Shown here piece after piece: positions 31,349 to 42,298 of a stretch of DNA of 64,000 bases. The stretch spans positions 620,001 through 684,000 of the forward strand of contig CAVVIH010000006.1 of assembly GCA_963748295.1 (NCBI GenBank), written 5' to 3'. The stretch is from CAVVIH01 sp963748295 (GTDB taxonomy: Bacteria; Acidobacteriota; Vicinamibacteria; Vicinamibacterales; 2-12-FULL-66-21). The notes below the pieces were generated by a model. It had not been told where the DNA came from. It searched no databases and saw nothing but the letters and a program-made list of their open reading frames with translations. Numbering within the stretch: the first letter of the stretch is position 1; every line of letters starts with the position of its first letter. Both the position numbers and the translations under genes were made by a program.

Positions 31349-31858
31349 TCACTGCGCCGCTGAGGGCATGCAGATCTCGCCGTGAAGCGTGGTCACGACC
31401 CGCTGATTGCGGTTGAATCCGCTCACGAAGAAATACCCCGTGGCTCCCTCGAACTCGCCCGTGCCAGCGACAATTCTCTGGAAGGCATTCACCACGCCGC
31501 TCTCCGGGTTGCTGGGATTTGGAGGCTCCGTGAGCCCCATCTCCTTCATCGTGAGCGTGCCGCTCGGCGTGGTGTACTCGAACGTGCCGACGTAACTCCG
31601 GAACGTCGGCGCACTGGGTGGGAACAGAGCGCCCTGCTCGCCTCTGAAGTACGTCGTGCCCCGCAACCCATGATTGCCGTCGACCTCGCCGAGAAAGCAG
31701 ACGGGGTGGCCCGGCTTGCACTGCGTGGTCGACTGAACCTCTATGAGGTCAGCGTGCACCGGTTTGCAGATCGGTGATGCCGCAGCCTCCGGCCCACTGG
31801 CCGAGTTCCCCAGCATCCCCACGACGACGGCCAAGGCCGTGCAGAAAACCTGTCGCAT
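31349..31858 (-). CDS. Secreted protein, possibly allene-oxide-cyclase/dirigent barrel-like
   Basis: The 169-residue product starts at an ATG just after GGAGGAGAC and has a signal peptide (VFCTALAVVVGMLGNSASG). The mature part looks like a beta barrel, with GTTYFRGEQGALF, FRSYVGTFEYTTPSGTLTMKEMGL and AGTGEFEGATGYFFVSGFN. The last segment is reminiscent of AOC-barrel and dirigent-type proteins, in which G-rich turns recur. This family assignment is by eye and weak. It is convergent with the globin gene (17 bases). Confidence 0.5.
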   Translation of the reverse strand: MRQVFCTALAVVVGMLGNSASGPEAAASPICKPVHADLIEVQSTTQCKPGHPVCFLGEVDGNHGLRGTTYFRGEQGALFPPSAPTFRSYVGTFEYTTPSGTLTMKEMGLTEPPNPSNPESGVVNAFQRIVAGTGEFEGATGYFFVSGFNRNQRVVTTLHGEICMPSAAQ

Positions 31859-32017
31859 GTCTCCTCCTCCAGCCGGCGGTTCAAAGCACGGCCTGTGAAA
31901 CAGGAGACCACAACGCACGCCGACCGGGATGATCCCGCGCTGACTTCTTGCTGACTTGCGCGCCGGGTGCCGCGCGGCGCACTCTTGACGTGCTCGCCAT
32001 CGTTACAATCGACTGTG

Positions 32018-34152
32018 ATGCAGGAGCACGATCCGTCGCGGACGCTCGTCTTTCATCCCGGCACGCGATCGGTCGTCTACTTCGGCCCGTTCCGGCTCGA
32101 CCTTTCAGACGGGCTGCTGACCCGCAACGGCGACGAGGTCCGCCTGCCGCCGCGCGCGCTGACGATCCTGCAGCATCTCGTCGAACGCGCCGGGCGTATC
32201 GTACCCAAGCAGTCGCTGATGGACGTGGCGTGGAAGGACGCGCACGTGAGCGAGACGTCGCTCACCGAAGCGATCGGGCTCATCCGGCAGGCGCTCGGGG
32301 ACGATCCGCAGAAGCCGGAGTTCATTCAGACCGTGCACCGCCGCGGCTATCGGTTCATCGCCACGATCGCGACCGACGCGCCCGCGTCGACGCCCCTTCC
32401 AGTCGATCGCGTGCCGCCGGCCGATCGATCGCGAGCCCGAGCCGTGATCCTCGCCGGTGCTGTCGCGGTTCTTGCTCTTGGTGCGCTGTGGATGTGGACC
32501 GTCCGCCAGCCAGCTCCGGCCGAGCCGGTTGTTCGCATGAACGTCGCCTTCCCCTCGGAGCAGACGCCGGTCCCCGGAATCAACGCACATCCAATCGTCA
32601 CGCTCTCCCCCGACGGTCAGCGGTTCGTGTATGTCGGCGGCGCCTCCGACAAAGCTCGATTGTTCCTGCGGGAGATGAACCGGTTCGACGCCGTACCGCT
32701 TGCGGGCACGGAAGGCGCGCACGGCCCGTTCTTCTCGCCCGACGGAAACTGGGTCGCGTTCTTCGCGCAGGGCAACCTCAAGAAAGTGCGCATCGCGGAC
32801 GCGCAGGCCGCGCCGCAGGTGTTGTGCGCGACCGAGACCGGCGTCGGTGGTGCATGGGTATCAGCGAACGAGATCGTGTTCGCCCCGAACTGGCGAGGTC
32901 CGCTGATGCGCGTCCCGGCGTCGGGCGGGCAGCCGGTGGCGCTCACGCAGCCTGCCGGCACGACGTATCGCTGGCCCGACAGGCTCGACGATCACACAAT
33001 CCTGGCTACGCGATGGCGCGCGGCGGCTGACGATGCGGCGGTGGTCGCTGTCTCGCTGACGTCGGGCGCCGAGCAGGTGGTCGTGGCGCCGGCAACGTTC
33101 GGCCGCTACTCACCTGCCGGCTACGTGCTCTTTCTGCGCGATGGCGATCTCCATGCCGTCCGCGTCGACGCATCGCATCGTCCGCAGGGCATGCCCGTTC
33201 GCGTGATCCCGGCGGTCATGACCGGCACGACCGGCGCGGCGCAATTCGCGATCTCGCCGCAAGGATCGCTGCTCTACGTCGAGGACATCCCCGAGCGCTC
33301 GCACCGGACACTCGCGCGCCTGGATGCGCGCGGCGTCGCGCGGCGATCTGCCAGTGCCGCCGCGCGCGTTCAACTTTGTGGCTCCATGCGGTGACCGCCT
33401 GGCGGCCACCGTATTCGCACGGGGCCAGACCGAGCTGTGGGCGGGTCACCTCGATCGCGCGGCGCTGACGCAGATCACGCGGGAGGGCGCTGCCTCCGAG
33501 CCGGTCTGGTCGCCCGACTGCCGGACCATCGCCTTTTCGTGGAATCGGACCGGCGTCGCGAACATCTATACCGTCGCGATCGAGTCGGGAGATGCGCCGC
33601 GAGTCCTCTTCGAGAGTCAGTTCTCGACCGCGCCCGGGTCGTGGTCGGCCGACGGCCGCTGGCTCGCCTACACGGAACGCCACCCGGAAACGTCCGCCGA
33701 CATCTGGCTCTGGGACAAGGTGACGGGGCACCGACGGCCCGTGCATCGCCACGCCCGGAGTGGAATTGCTGCCCACGCTCTCCCCGGATGGGCAGTACGT
33801 CGCGTACGAGTCCACTGTCTCCGGCCAGCTCGAGGTCGAGATCGCCAGCATCCAGACCGGCGCACGCACCCAGGTGTCCATCGACGGCGGCACCTGGCCG
33901 GCCTGGGGGCGGGATGGGCGCGAGCTGTTCTTCCTGCACGGGACCACCATCATGCGGACGGCGATCGAGTCGCGCGACGGCCAGATCGTCGCCAGGGATC
34001 CGACGGCACTGTTTACACATCCCGACATCATCCTGTTCCGGAAGTCCGGGGATCAGTTCGTCTGGCTCAGACGGACCGCGGGCCCCGTGCCGCTCACACG
34101 CATGAACGTGGTTCTCAACTGGTTTTCCGAGCTGGACCGCAGCGTCCGCTGA
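32018..34152 (+). pseudogene. Winged-helix (CadC/ToxR-like) regulator fused to a TolB-type propeller, with two +1 frameshifts
   Basis: A cytoplasmic winged-helix domain (about residues 10-115) contains RLPPRALTILQHLVERAGRIVPKQSL and QTVHRRGYRFIATI, like OmpR/CadC. A membrane helix (VILAGAVAVLALGALWMWTV) follows, then a periplasmic six- to seven-bladed TolB/WD40-like propeller with NVAFPSEQTPVP, LSPDGQRFVYVGG and TLSPDGQYVAYES. The frame shifts near 33343-33350 and again near 33735-33745, both +1. The repaired protein would be about 710 residues. A TACAAT box at 32004-32009 lies eight bases before the ATG, so the transcript may be leaderless. The target genes are unknown. Confidence 0.8.
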
Positions 34153-34260
34153 ATCTTTGCCGAAACTTGAGGGGTTCCTGCTGGAAGTCTTGAGGACTTC
34201 CGGCCGCCTTCTGCGCATCCTGAGGATGGCTCCTGCCACGCCGATCCAGGGGGTACTCAG

Positions 34261-34602
34261 GTGGCGCTCTATCGCTTTGGCTATCACTTCGATGTGGTCG
34301 AGTTCGACAGTACGACGGGGGATGTCCTGAGGGACGGACGCCGTGTGCGGCTCCGGCCGCAGCCCGCCCGCGCGCTGGCGCACCTCCTCGAGCGGCACGG
34401 CGAGCTGGTGACCCGCACCGAGCTCCAGCGCGCCATCTGGCCGGATGGCACGTTCGTGCACTTCGACTACGGGCTGAACTCCTGCCTGAAGCAGATTCGG
34501 GCCGCGCTTGGCGACAGCCGAACGGCGCCCGGCTACGTTGAAACGCTGGTGAAGCGCGGGTTCCGCTTCGTCGCTCCCGTCCTGATCGTGGCCCGCCGAT
34601 AG
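34261..34602 (+). CDS. Stand-alone winged-helix (Trans_reg_C) DNA-binding protein
   Basis: The 113-residue product is a single OmpR-type winged helix: LRPQPARALAHLLERHGELVTRTELQRAIW, then FVHFDYGLNSCLKQIRAALGD and KRGFRFVAPV. Its closest relatives by pattern are the N-terminal domains of acidobacterial CadC-like proteins that usually continue into a membrane helix and a TPR or propeller. Here nothing follows before the stop. It could be a natural free-standing regulator or a truncated relic of a longer gene. GTG is used as start. The 105-base interval after it contains a TAAGAT-type box ahead of the OPT transporter. Confidence 0.75.
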   Translation: MALYRFGYHFDVVEFDSTTGDVLRDGRRVRLRPQPARALAHLLERHGELVTRTELQRAIWPDGTFVHFDYGLNSCLKQIRAALGDSRTAPGYVETLVKRGFRFVAPVLIVARR

Positions 34603-34707
34603 GCGGCGTCCCGATAACCACCGCGTCGCTCGAACCGTCCCGCCGGACGAAGTAAGATTCCTCCACCCGATGACAGCTGCCAGGGTCAGCCTTGAAGGAG
34701 GCCGCGC

Positions 34708-36930
34708 GTGGCGAAAGCAGTGAAGGTGGAGAAAACGAACACGGCGTGGAGCTCGACCGCGCCGCTGGGCGAGTTCCGGCCGTATGTTCCCGAATCGGCG
34801 AACGTGCCGGAGTTCACGCTGAAGGCCGTTCTGTTCGGCGCGATTTTCGGGATCATCTTCGGCGCGGTCACGGTCTACGTCGGCCTGCGCGCGGGACTGA
34901 CCGTCTCGGCGTCGATCCCGATCGCCGTGCTCAGCATCAGCCTTCTGCGCGCCTTCGGCAAAGCCACGATTCTCGAGAACAACATCGTCCAGACGGCGGG
35001 ATCGGCCGGTGAATCGGTGGCCGCCGGCGCAATCTTCACGCTGCCGGCGCTGATCTTCATGGGCTTTCCGTTCGAGTACTCCCGCATCTTCATGCTCGCG
35101 CTGATCGGCGGATGGATTGGCGTGCTGTTCATGATCCCGCTCCGGCGTCAGCTGATCGTGCAGGAACACGGCAACCTGCTCTATCCGGAGGGAACGGCCT
35201 GCGCGGACGTGCTCGTCGCCGGCGAAAAGGGCGGGTCGTTCGCGAGCCGCGTCTTCTGGGGTCTGGGTCTTGGCGGTCTCTACACCTTCCTGATGGCCAC
35301 CGTGCAGGTCTGGAAACAGCGTCCGTTGTACGAGCCGTCGTGGCTCCCCGGCGCGTCGTTTCGCGCGGAGATCACCAGCGAATACCTCGGCGTCGGCTAC
35401 ATCATCGGCCCGCGAATCGCCGGCACCATCTTCGCCGGCGGCGTGTTCTCGTGGCTGGTGCTGATGCCGGCCATCAAGTTCTTCGGCGAGGGACTGACCG
35501 AACCGCTCTATCCCAGCACGATCCCCGTTCGCGACATGACGCCCGGACAGCTCTGGGAGAGCTACATCCGTCCGATGGGCGCGGGCGCGGTCGCGATGGC
35601 CGGGTTGATCACGCTCATGAAAACCATGCCGACGATCGTCAGCGCGCTGCGGAGCGGCATGAAAGACATCCGTTCGCAGCAGACGGGCGCGGCGGCCGGC
35701 GGACGTCTGGAGCGCGACATCCCGATGCGCTGGGTCGTGCTCGGATCAGCCGCGATCGTCCTGGTGATGTGGCTGATGCTGACGTTCAACCCGATCGCGG
35801 GCGCCCGGACGACGTGGTTCGAGAACATCGTCGCGTCGCTGTTCGTGGTGATCTTCGGGTTCCTGTTCGTGACGGTGTCGTCGCGGATCTGCGGCCTGAT
35901 TGGAACCTCGGCCAACCCGGTGAGCGGCATGACGATCGCGACGCTGATGGCGACCTGCGCGATGTTCCTCGTCATGGGCTGGACCGCGCCCGCCTATTCC
36001 GCGCTGGCGATCACGATCGGCGGCGTGGTCTGCGTCGCCGCGGCGAACGCGGGCGCGACGTCGCAGGACCTGAAGACCGGGTTCCTCATCGGCGCGACGC
36101 CCTACCGGCAGCAGTGGGCGCTGATGATCGGCGTCATGGTGTCGGTGTTCGTCATCGGCGCGACGCTGATGCTGATGAACTTCGGGCTGTCAGAGTTCCG
36201 GCCGATCCAGCGGCCACTCGACCTCGACAAGGTCCGGGCGGAACAGAGCCTGCGCGGCGCGGCCGTGCGGGTCGAGAAGGAGCTGGACGATCCGCACCCG
36301 CAGGTCTACCGGGACAAGAAGTACATTCTCGTGAACGCGCTCGGCTCGCGCGAGCTGCCCGATGGCAAGTACCTCTACGATCCCGACACCCGGCAGATCG
36401 AGGTGCAATGGATCACCGGCATCGGCAGCGACAAGGCGGCCGCGCCGCAGGGCCGGCTGATGGCGACGGTCATCACCGGCATCCTCAATCAGCGCCTGCC
36501 CTGGCGCCTGGTCGCGATGGGCGTGTTCCTCGTGATCGCCGTCGAGCTGCTCGGAATCCGATCGCTGTCGTTCGCGGTCGGCTCCTATCTCGGGCTGCAC
36601 ACCACCCTCGCCATCTTCTGCGGCGGGATCGTCCGATGGGCGGCCGAGCGCGGCCGGAAGCCGGCCGGGGGCCATGCCGAGAGCGAGGTCAGTCCGGGCT
36701 CGCTGTTCGCCAGCGGGCTGATCGCGGCCGGCGGCGTGCTGGGACTGATCGCAATCATCATCAACGTGCTCGGCGACCCCGAGCTGGGCATCCGGGTGAT
36801 TCCGCCGGGCGTGTTCGCGTTCGGGCCGAAGATCGCGCCGGGCCTGGCGACTTCGAACGTGTTCGCGGTGATGATGTTCGCGCTGCTCGCGTATTCGCTT
36901 TACCACTTCGCGCGCAAGAAGCTCGATTGA
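34708..36930 (+). CDS. OPT-family oligopeptide transporter
   Basis: The 740-residue protein has at least 14 membrane helices and the OPT family pattern. The N-terminal region has EFTLKAVLFGAIFGIIFGAVTVYVGLRAGLTVSASIP, and later ENNIVQTAGSAGESVAAGAIFTLPAL. It should import peptides or metal-chelate compounds in symport with protons across the inner membrane. GAAGGAGG lies ahead of the GTG start. The gene stands alone between the free winged-helix gene and an ASCH-like gene. The frame is intact, unlike many neighbours. Confidence 0.93.
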   Translation: MAKAVKVEKTNTAWSSTAPLGEFRPYVPESANVPEFTLKAVLFGAIFGIIFGAVTVYVGLRAGLTVSASIPIAVLSISLLRAFGKATILENNIVQTAGSAGESVAAGAIFTLPALIFMGFPFEYSRIFMLALIGGWIGVLFMIPLRRQLIVQEHGNLLYPEGTACADVLVAGEKGGSFASRVFWGLGLGGLYTFLMATVQVWKQRPLYEPSWLPGASFRAEITSEYLGVGYIIGPRIAGTIFAGGVFSWLVLMPAIKFFGEGLTEPLYPSTIPVRDMTPGQLWESYIRPMGAGAVAMAGLITLMKTMPTIVSALRSGMKDIRSQQTGAAAGGRLERDIPMRWVVLGSAAIVLVMWLMLTFNPIAGARTTWFENIVASLFVVIFGFLFVTVSSRICGLIGTSANPVSGMTIATLMATCAMFLVMGWTAPAYSALAITIGGVVCVAAANAGATSQDLKTGFLIGATPYRQQWALMIGVMVSVFVIGATLMLMNFGLSEFRPIQRPLDLDKVRAEQSLRGAAVRVEKELDDPHPQVYRDKKYILVNALGSRELPDGKYLYDPDTRQIEVQWITGIGSDKAAAPQGRLMATVITGILNQRLPWRLVAMGVFLVIAVELLGIRSLSFAVGSYLGLHTTLAIFCGGIVRWAAERGRKPAGGHAESEVSPGSLFASGLIAAGGVLGLIAIIINVLGDPELGIRVIPPGVFAFGPKIAPGLATSNVFAVMMFALLAYSLYHFARKKLD

Positions 36931-36960
36931 CACCAGACCGGGCAGCCCATCACGCTGCAG

Positions 36961-37275
36961 ATGCAGTTCACGAAGCGGCTTCGCGAAGGGATCCGCCGCG
37001 GCAGGATCAGATGCACCGTGCGTGTCTGGATGCGTCCGCACGTCAAGGTGGGCGGCCGCTACCGCATGGACGACGGCCACGTCGTCGTGGACTCGGTCGC
37101 GCAGATCACGCTGGCCGATATCACGTATGACCTGGCTCGTGAGTCAGGGTTTCAGAGCGTGGACGACTTGCTGGAAGTGGCCAGGCACGGCCGTGGCGAC
37201 AATGTGTATCTGATCCGGTTCCACTACATGCCGCCTGGCGCGTGGGACAGGCCGAACACTTTCTCGAGCTCGTAA
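36961..37275 (+). CDS. Small ASCH/PUA-like protein
   Basis: The 104-residue product has the compact beta-strand pattern of an ASCH domain: RRGRIRCTVRVWMRPHVKVGGRYRM, then VVVDSVAQITLADITYDLARESGF and YLIRFHY. The family includes RNA-binding and amidohydrolase-like members, but no role can be assigned. The coding end overlaps the 3' end of the convergent DNA ligase gene by 52 bases. It lies 30 bases after the OPT gene. Confidence 0.55.
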   Translation: MQFTKRLREGIRRGRIRCTVRVWMRPHVKVGGRYRMDDGHVVVDSVAQITLADITYDLARESGFQSVDDLLEVARHGRGDNVYLIRFHYMPPGAWDRPNTFSSS

Positions 37276-38318
37276 GCCGTCGTGACCTCGAGCTGATCGT
37301 AGCGGCAGTCCTTCGGCGGCTTGTCGGGCCGCCAGCGAACGAACGTCGCCGCATGACGGAACCGCGGCCCCTGCATGTGGTCGTACTTGACCTCGCAGAC
37401 GCGCTCGACGCGAACCGGTTCCCACGACAGATCCTTCCCGGCGCTCCAGCGGCTCTGCCCGCCTGGCATGCGCGTCATCTCTTCGCCGCCTGCCGCCGCC
37501 CACTCGCGCCACGGATGATCCGTCAACGCGTCCCGGCGAAGCGGCGCGAGCTCTTCCACCAGCTCCCGCCGCCGCCCCATCGTGAACGACGACGTCACGC
37601 CAACGTGATGAAGCCGGCCCGAATCGTCGTAGAGGCCGAGCAGCAGTGAGCCGACGTACTCGTTCTTCCCGTTCTTGTGCCAGCGAAAGCCGGCGACCAC
37701 GCAGTCGGCCGTGCGCGAGTGCTTCACCTTGATCATCGCGCGCTTGCCCGGCTCGTAGAGGCCGTTCTCCGGCTTCGCGATCACGCCGTCGAGCCCGGCG
37801 CCCTCGAAGCGGTTCAGCCAGTCCTGGGCGAGCGCGCGGTCCCGCGTCACCGGCGTGAGATAGACCGGCGGGCCGCTGTTCCCGAGCGCATCTTCCAGCA
37901 TCGCACGGCGTTCGGCCTGCGGCGTACCGCGCAAGTCACGATCGCCGGACGCGATCAGATCGAACGCGACGAATGATGCGGGCGTCGCCTTCGCCAGCTT
38001 CGCGACGCGCGACGCGGCCGGATGCAGCCGCAGCTGCAGCGCATCGAAGTCCAGCCCCTTCGGCGACGCGATGACGATCTCACCGTCAATCACGCTGCCG
38101 GGGGCAATGCGTTCGAGAAGCGCGTCGTGCAGCTCGGGAAAGTATCGGTCGAGGGGTCGAAGATCGCGGCTCTGGATGTAGACATCGGATGCCGAGCGGA
38201 AGACGATCGCGCGGAATCCATCCCACTTCGGCTCGTAGAGGAACTGCCCTTCGGGCGGCAGATCATCCGCGAGCTTCGCCAGCATGGGCTCGATTGGCGG
38301 CTCGACGGCAGTACCCAC
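37224..38318 (-). CDS. ATP-dependent DNA ligase (LigC/LigD-like catalytic core)
   Basis: The 364-residue protein contains the nucleotidyltransferase motif I EPKWDGFR (Lys31 would be adenylated), motif III SFVAFDLIA, motif IV DGVIAKPENG and motif V IKVKHSRTADCVV. An OB-fold domain follows, with GSLLLGLYDDSGRLHHVGV. There is no polymerase or nuclease domain, so it is a stand-alone ligase of the non-homologous end joining or repair type. No Ku gene lies nearby. It is divergent from the histidine kinase gene (about 95 bases). Confidence 0.92.
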   Translation of the reverse strand: MGTAVEPPIEPMLAKLADDLPPEGQFLYEPKWDGFRAIVFRSASDVYIQSRDLRPLDRYFPELHDALLERIAPGSVIDGEIVIASPKGLDFDALQLRLHPAASRVAKLAKATPASFVAFDLIASGDRDLRGTPQAERRAMLEDALGNSGPPVYLTPVTRDRALAQDWLNRFEGAGLDGVIAKPENGLYEPGKRAMIKVKHSRTADCVVAGFRWHKNGKNEYVGSLLLGLYDDSGRLHHVGVTSSFTMGRRRELVEELAPLRRDALTDHPWREWAAAGGEEMTRMPGGQSRWSAGKDLSWEPVRVERVCEVKYDHMQGPRFRHAATFVRWRPDKPPKDCRYDQLEVTTAYELEKVFGLSHAPGGM

Positions 38319-38412
38319 TGCCGGACAGTCTACCGTCTGGCAGCAGGCAAAGGCAGTTTGAAGCTCGGCTGTCGTCCGTGGTACCGTCCAATCCTCTCAA
38401 AAGAGGGCCCGA

Positions 38413-41400
38413 ATGTTGCGCGCCTGTTTAGCGGCGGTCGCCCTGCTGTTTCTCGCGTTTGCGGATCCTCTCCACGCCGAGCGGCTCCCCATCACGAGCT
38501 ACACGACCGCGGACGGTCTCGCCCACAACGTCGTCAACCGGATCGTCCGCGATTCACGCGGCTTCATGTGGTTCGCGACCGAGGAGGGCCTTTCCCGCTT
38601 CGACGGCTACACCTTCACGAACTATGGAGTCGAGCAGGGGCTGCCACATGCCAAAGTGACCGACCTGCTGGAAACGAAGAGCGGAGAGCTCTGGGTGGCA
38701 ACGTTCGGCGGCCTCGGTACTCTTTCGGCCCGATGGCGCGGCCTCCGCTCGCGTCGTCCACGCGAACGATGTGGCCGGCACGGCGCCGATGTTCGCCGTG
38801 GTCCTGCCGGCCGACCAGGACGTTCGCGCACGCGCGTTCATCGTGCTTCTCGAATCGCGCGACGGGACGATCTGGTGCGGAACCAGGAAAGGCCTGTACC
38901 GCCTCGACCGGACCGGGGAACGGTTCGAGCTGCACCCTGTCGATCTTGGACTGGCGGGTGAGTACCCGGAGCAGAAGTACATCAAGGACATCGTCGAAGA
39001 CGAGTACGGATCGTTGTGGGTTGCGACGCCCAGCGGGCTGTACAGGCGCTGGCAGGACGGAGTTGCGGCGCGGTCACTCGTCAAACGCCTTCACGCTGCA
39101 CAGCCAGCACTACAACACTCGCGACCACTATCATTTTCATGACTTGATGAAAGATCGCGACGGCCAAATCTGGGTGGCGAGCCGGGCCGGAGGATTCTTT
39201 CGAATTCGCGCGGACGCGACGCGGAGAATGCCCGAGATCGTCGAACATTACGGCTATCCGCACACGTGGGCGTCGTGGGTGAATCAGCTTGTCGAGAGCT
39301 CCGACCGCCGGCTCTGGGCGGCCAGCCACGTCGGTCTCTTCGAGCTCCTGTCCGCGCCGACGACCGCCGGTTCACGCCTGCAGATCTACAACCGAGCACA
39401 CGGACTCAGTTACCAGGTAGTGACGGCGCTGGCAGAGGATGCGTGGGGCAACATCTGGATCGCGACGGAGGCGAGCGGCGTCATGAGAGTCGCACGCAAT
39501 GGCTTCGTCACTTACGAACGGCAGGACGGTGTGGCGGCAGCGTACCAGATGTTCGAGGACTCGTCCGGTCGTCTTTATGCTCACGCGGTGGTCTTCAAGG
39601 CTAGTCTCGCCGACGGGGTGAGAGTCCAGTCCGATGGTGAGGAGATTAACCGCTTTGGACGGTTCGACGGCCGCCGGTTCGAATGGTTCGAACCAGGCAA
39701 GCCGTTCTGGCGCGGATGGGTGGCCGAGCGATCGGTCATGCGCACGCGGCACGACGAGTGGTGGCTTGCCGGAGGCCCTGGTCTGTTTCGCTACCCGCCG
39801 CTCTCGGACTTCAGTGCAATCAGAACCGCCAAGCCGATCAGGCTCTTTACGATGGCCGATGGCCTGCCGGAGCTGCAGGTCTACCGCATGTTCGAGGATT
39901 CGCGCGGCGACGTGTGGTTCTCGATCATCTCGACCACGAACGGACTGCTTCGCTGGAACCGGGCTACAGACACCGTGCGTGACATGACGGGCGTGAAGGG
40001 GTTCCCGCCTGTCCAGGACGAATTGCCCCGCGCATTCGGTGAAGATGGTGCCGGCAACGTGTGGATTGGGCTGAATACGGGCGTGGCTCGTTTCCGCAAT
40101 GGCACGTTCACGTTCTTTCGGGAGGCGGACGGGCTGCCTGCCGGCTCGATTCTTGATATCCATAACGACTCGGCCGACCGCATCTGGCTCGCGACGTCAC
40201 GAGGCGGATTGGTCAGAATCGATCGACCGTCAGCGGACCGGCCGGCATTCGTGACCTACACGACGGCGGACGGCTTGTCGAGCAACAACGTCGAGGTGAT
40301 TACGGAGGATCTGTACGGTCGAATCTACGCTGGCACCGGCCGTGGGGTCGACCAGCTCGATCCCGCCACGGGGCGCGTGAGGCATTTCACCGTCGAAGAC
40401 GGTCTTGCCCCAGGCTTGCCGCAGGCCGCATTCCGGGATCGAACGGGCGCCTTGTGGTTCGGGACCTTCAACGGTCTGTCACGATTCGTGCCGCCGGCGC
40501 CCGAGACGGCGACGCCGCCGCCGATCCTGATTGCCGCACTGACCGTCGCGGGGCAGCCGCAGCTCGTGTCCGCAGTCGGCGAAACCACAATGAACCTGGC
40601 GGACCTGCGGCCGGCCGGCAACCAGCTGCAGATCGACTATGTATCCCTTCGATTTAGTGCCGGAGACCGGCTGCGCTACCAGTACCGCCTCGAAGGGGCG
40701 GACAGCGACTGGGGCCCGCTCACGACGCGGCGAAGCGTCACCTACGCAAGCCTCTCTCCCGGCAGCTACCGCTTCCTGGTCCGCGCGGTGAACGCAGACG
40801 GTGTGGCAAGCCCCACGCCTGCCGTCGTCGCGTTTACGGTGCTGCCGCCGTTCTGGTGGCGCTGGTGGTTCCTGTCGCTCACCGCGCTGGCGATTGTCGC
40901 GGCCGCTGTGGCGCTGCACCGCTATCGGCTTGGTCGCATTCTGGAAATCGAGCGCGTGCGGACCCGCATTGCCACCGACCTGCACGACGACATCGGCGCG
41001 AACCTGACCAGGATTGCGATTCTCAGCGAGGTGGCGAGACAGCAGGCGGCCGGTGGACGCCACGAGGCGGACGCCCCACTGTCGTCGATTGCCGGCATCG
41101 CACGTGAGTCGGCGACCGCCATGAGCGACATCGTCTGGGCGATCAGTCCGGAGCGCGACACGCTCGACGACATGGTGCGCAAGATGCGGGATCACGCGGA
41201 GGAGGTGTTCGAGAGTCGCGACATCTCGCTGATGCTCGATTTGCCCGACGCAGGGCCGGTGAAGATTGGTGTCGACCTCCGTCGCGACTTGTATCTGATC
41301 TTCAAGGAAGCCGTGAACAACGCGGCACGGCATTCGCGGTGCTCGCGCGTCTCGATCATGCTGCGCATTGCCGACCAGCGTCTGATCCTCGAGGTCGTCG

Positions 41401-41585
41401 ACAACGGCAACGGGTTCGATCCGGATGCAGAAAGCGACGGAAACGGCCTGACGAGCATGCGCCGTCGAGCCGCTCGGCTCGGCGCGTCGATAGATGTCGA
41501 CACGGGCACGGGCGTCGGAACGAGTGTCAGGGTCAGGATGCTGCTCGCGGGCAGCATGGCGGCCGCGACCTACACGAAGAGGTAG
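38413..41585 (+). pseudogene. Two-component propeller sensor histidine kinase, with two +1 frameshifts
   Basis: A signal sequence (LACLAAVALLFLAFADPLHA-like) precedes a large periplasmic propeller of Reg_prop repeats such as GFMWFATEEGLSRFDG, GDVWFSIISTTNGLLRW and GNVWIGLNTGVARF. A Y_Y_Y domain follows (YQYRLEGADSDWGP). One membrane helix (WWFLSLTALAIVAAAVALHRY) leads to a dimerisation domain (TDLHDDIGANLTRIAILSEVA, His in DLHDD) and an ATPase domain (NNAARHSRC, VVDNGNGFDP). The frame changes near 38715-38722 and 39072-39085, so the propeller is interrupted. The expected length is about 1057 residues. The partner response regulator starts 37 bases later. Confidence 0.85.
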
Positions 41586-41622
41586 GTGACGTGAGGGGCC
41601 GTTCACGCGTAACCTGCGCATT

Positions 41623-42297
41623 GTGCCGGCGCACGAGTCGAAGACGTTGAAATCAGAGCAGGCCACGCTCGGCGTGGTCATCATCGAAGACATGCGCGAC
41701 GTGCGCGAAGGCCTCTCGGTGCTGATCAATGGCACCGCGGGATTCCGCTGCACGGGCGTGTACCGGACGATGGAAGAGGCGCTGGCGAAGATCGCGCAGG
41801 ATAGAGCCGACGTCATCCTGACGGACATCGGGCTGCCTGGCATGTCCGGCATCGACGGCATCGGCGCGCTCCGCCAGCGCATGCCGGCAGTGCCGATCCT
41901 TGCGTTGACGGTGTACGACAGCGACGATCAGGTCTTTCGCGCGCTCTGCGCGGGCGCGTCGGGGTATCTGCTGAAGAACACGCCGCCGGCGCGGCTTCTC
42001 GATTCGCTGAAGGAAGTCGCTGCCGGCGGCGCACCGATGTCACCCGAAGTCGCGCGGCGAGTTCTGAGGTTGTTCCGTGAGTTCCAGCCCCCGGTGCAGG
42101 CGACGTATCACCTGACACCTCAGGAGCTCGAACTATTGAAGCTGCTGGTGGACGGACACCATAAGAAGACGGCGGCTACGGCGCTCGGCATCAGCGTGAA
42201 CACCGTCTCCTTTCACTTGAAGCACATCTACGAGAAGCTGCAGGTCCACTCGAAGAGCGAGGCGGTCGCCAAGGCGCTTCGCGAGCGCATCATCTGA
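41623..42297 (+). CDS. NarL/FixJ-family response regulator
   Basis: The 224-residue product has a receiver domain (LGVVIIEDMRDVREGLSVL). The probable phospho-acceptor aspartate is in VILTDIGLPGMSGID, with LTVYDSDDQVFRAL and SGYLLKNTP in the switch region. A C-terminal LuxR-type helix-turn-helix (LTPQELELLKLLVDGHHKKTAATALGISVNTVSFHLKHIYEKL) follows. It is the obvious partner of the propeller kinase just upstream. GTG is the annotated start; a later TTG is possible. The secreted protein gene at 42299-43207 is convergent, with one base between. Confidence 0.92.
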   Translation: MPAHESKTLKSEQATLGVVIIEDMRDVREGLSVLINGTAGFRCTGVYRTMEEALAKIAQDRADVILTDIGLPGMSGIDGIGALRQRMPAVPILALTVYDSDDQVFRALCAGASGYLLKNTPPARLLDSLKEVAAGGAPMSPEVARRVLRLFREFQPPVQATYHLTPQELELLKLLVDGHHKKTAATALGISVNTVSFHLKHIYEKLQVHSKSEAVAKALRERII

Positions 42298-42298
42298 C

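Noticed and set aside
35112..37130. A 672-residue plus-strand frame over the OPT transporter gene
   Set aside because: The OPT frame has complete family motifs; the alternative is an Arg-rich shadow.
38022..38412. Extension of the histidine kinase gene upstream of 38413
   Set aside because: That part of the open frame is antisense to the DNA ligase, while a signal peptide starts at 38413 in another frame.
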